Origin: Laguncularia racemosa
Taxonomy: Eukaryota; Streptophyta; Magnoliopsida; Myrtales; Combretaceae
Assembly: GCA_037954665.1 (NCBI GenBank)
Contig: JBBMOL010000023.1
Location: 4,154,001-4,218,000 of the forward strand
Direction of reading: 5' to 3'
Length of the DNA: 64,000 bases
The first letter of the stretch is position 1, and each line of letters starts with the position of its first letter. Made by a program: the position numbers and the translations under genes. Under the pieces are notes generated by a model. It was not told the origin of the DNA. It did no database searches and worked only from the letters and a program-made list of their open reading frames with translations. Positions 63,098 to 64,000 of the stretch are shown piece by piece.

Positions 63098-64000
63098 TCA
63101 AACAGACCAGATCTCCTGAATCAACTTGTACCTAGCCTTCATGGAAGATGAGCTAGTATTATCCGTGCATGTGGCCATGTACACTCCATTTTTATAGTAA
63201 TGTTCAACACTAGGTACCCGGGATGGTGATACGTCCATTACCAAGTCGAGAGGATGACATGAGTCCTGCAGATCATCGTAATTCAACATTTTTCTTGAAC
63301 GCGCTTCTCTCCTGAATTGTGATCTTCTTGCTTCTGCTACTTTTTGTGCTGCATAAGCAGCAGAGGGAGGTGAGTAGGTGATTGCAACAACTTCATATCG
63401 GGAGTCTACTTGATTCTCTCTAAGTTTCTGGTGCTCCTTAATACCCTGCAAAGCATAGCATTGAGGTTTTATGTTTTGATCCTCAGAAGCAAAGCACTTA
63501 GATCATTTCTATGCTATGTCTAATGGATTCATTTGAAATGTTTTATATTTTCCCTTTTAGGCATTCGGCTTTTTCAGCGATTTATCAGATCAATTGTCAT
63601 CTTCGATCCACATTTCCAGGGCTCCCAACTGTCACAAAATTTGGCAATTTGCATAGAGCTTTCAACAAGAAGCATTTTATTGGCCTTACCAATGTCATTC
63701 TACTCCTCCCAATTTTGGTCTTCTTGTTTGATATATTGCCAATCATGGTAAATTTGGGGAAAGCTCTTTAGAAAAATACAAAACATGAAAAGAAAAACGA
63801 TCTAGATCACATTCATTAAGCTGCAGCTTAAGGACGCTGCTGGAGGTCAAAGTGGATTTTTTAGTGAACAACTATGTTTGTCTACTATGAGAGTAAAGCA
63901 TGGCGTACCTCAGAATTCAGTTTGTCCAATACATGGCCAGGAACAACTGGGCAAAACTCGTCCGGAGTGAAGTTGCAGAGTATCTGCTTAATCAGTGACA
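63098..64000 (-). CDS. 3' end of a multi-exon gene, partial (possibly DIL-domain protein)
   Basis: Two coding exons on the minus strand: 63909 to beyond 64000, and 63098-63445, separated by a 463-base GT-AG intron. They join in phase 0. The first reads SLIKQILCNFTPDEFCPVVP...LNSE; the second gives 115 residues with an Arg/Ala-rich helix (AAYAAQKVAEARRSQFRREA) and ends EIWSV. The start of the gene is outside the window. The ILCNFTPDEFCP segment reminds me of the C-terminal region of plant dilute (DIL)-domain proteins, but this rests on memory. The open frames, splice sites and protein-like composition make the gene itself more certain than its name. Confidence 0.55.

Noticed and set aside
1..64000. 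CRISPR arrays, bacterial operons, tRNA genes, other complete RNA genes
   Set aside because: None seen on reading. A tRNAscan/Infernal run would be decisive; only the decayed 5S-like piece at 34219-34290 looked RNA-derived.

Overview
This is a piece of a flowering-plant (eudicot) nuclear genome. It is AT-rich, its genes have GT-AG introns that are often several kilobases long, its protein-coding genes are plant families (RNA polymerase I largest subunit, A20/AN1 stress-associated zinc finger protein, arabinogalactan-type peptide), and it holds plant-type LINEs, Ty3/Gypsy elements, MITE-like elements and an old pararetrovirus copy. Nothing prokaryotic (operons, CRISPR, insertion sequences) is present. 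I cannot name the species.

Layout. 1-6476: a decayed endogenous caulimovirid on the minus strand, running off the left edge. 6480-9240: AT-rich intergenic DNA. 9320-37845 (+): one complete gene, NRPA1, the largest subunit of RNA polymerase I, with 21 coding exons that join in frame to 1,695 residues. Its promoter carries telo-box motifs typical of plant ribosome-biogenesis genes. Its long introns (6, 7, 15, 16 and 19) hold most of the repeats: three LINE remnants, all antisense to the gene, a solo-LTR relic, tandem duplications, and an LTR-type insertion next to a 5S-rRNA-like segment inside the intron-19 LINE. 38665-38856 (-): a short arabinogalactan-type peptide gene, convergent with NRPA1. 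39000-51000: intergenic DNA with repeats, including one clear MITE-like element with long inverted repeats. About 51245-54200 (+): an A20/AN1 zinc finger (SAP) gene with an intronless CDS, a probable spliced 5' leader and a G-box/ABRE promoter. 54660-61310: a graveyard of Gypsy LTR retrotransposons in both orientations. 61310-63090: nothing recognised. 63098-64000 (-): the last two exons of a gene that continues past the right edge.

The genes do not form a pathway. NRPA1 is a housekeeping nucleolar polymerase subunit, the SAP gene is probably stress-responsive, and the AGP-type peptide is a cell-surface product. The window is ordinary plant gene space heavily modified by nested repeats. I found no convincing new biological system. 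The most interesting points are the repeat load and orientation bias inside NRPA1, the 5S-like segment in intron 19, and the telo-box promoter. Exon borders were placed by reading splice signals and protein continuity, not by transcript data; repeat borders are approximate unless stated.
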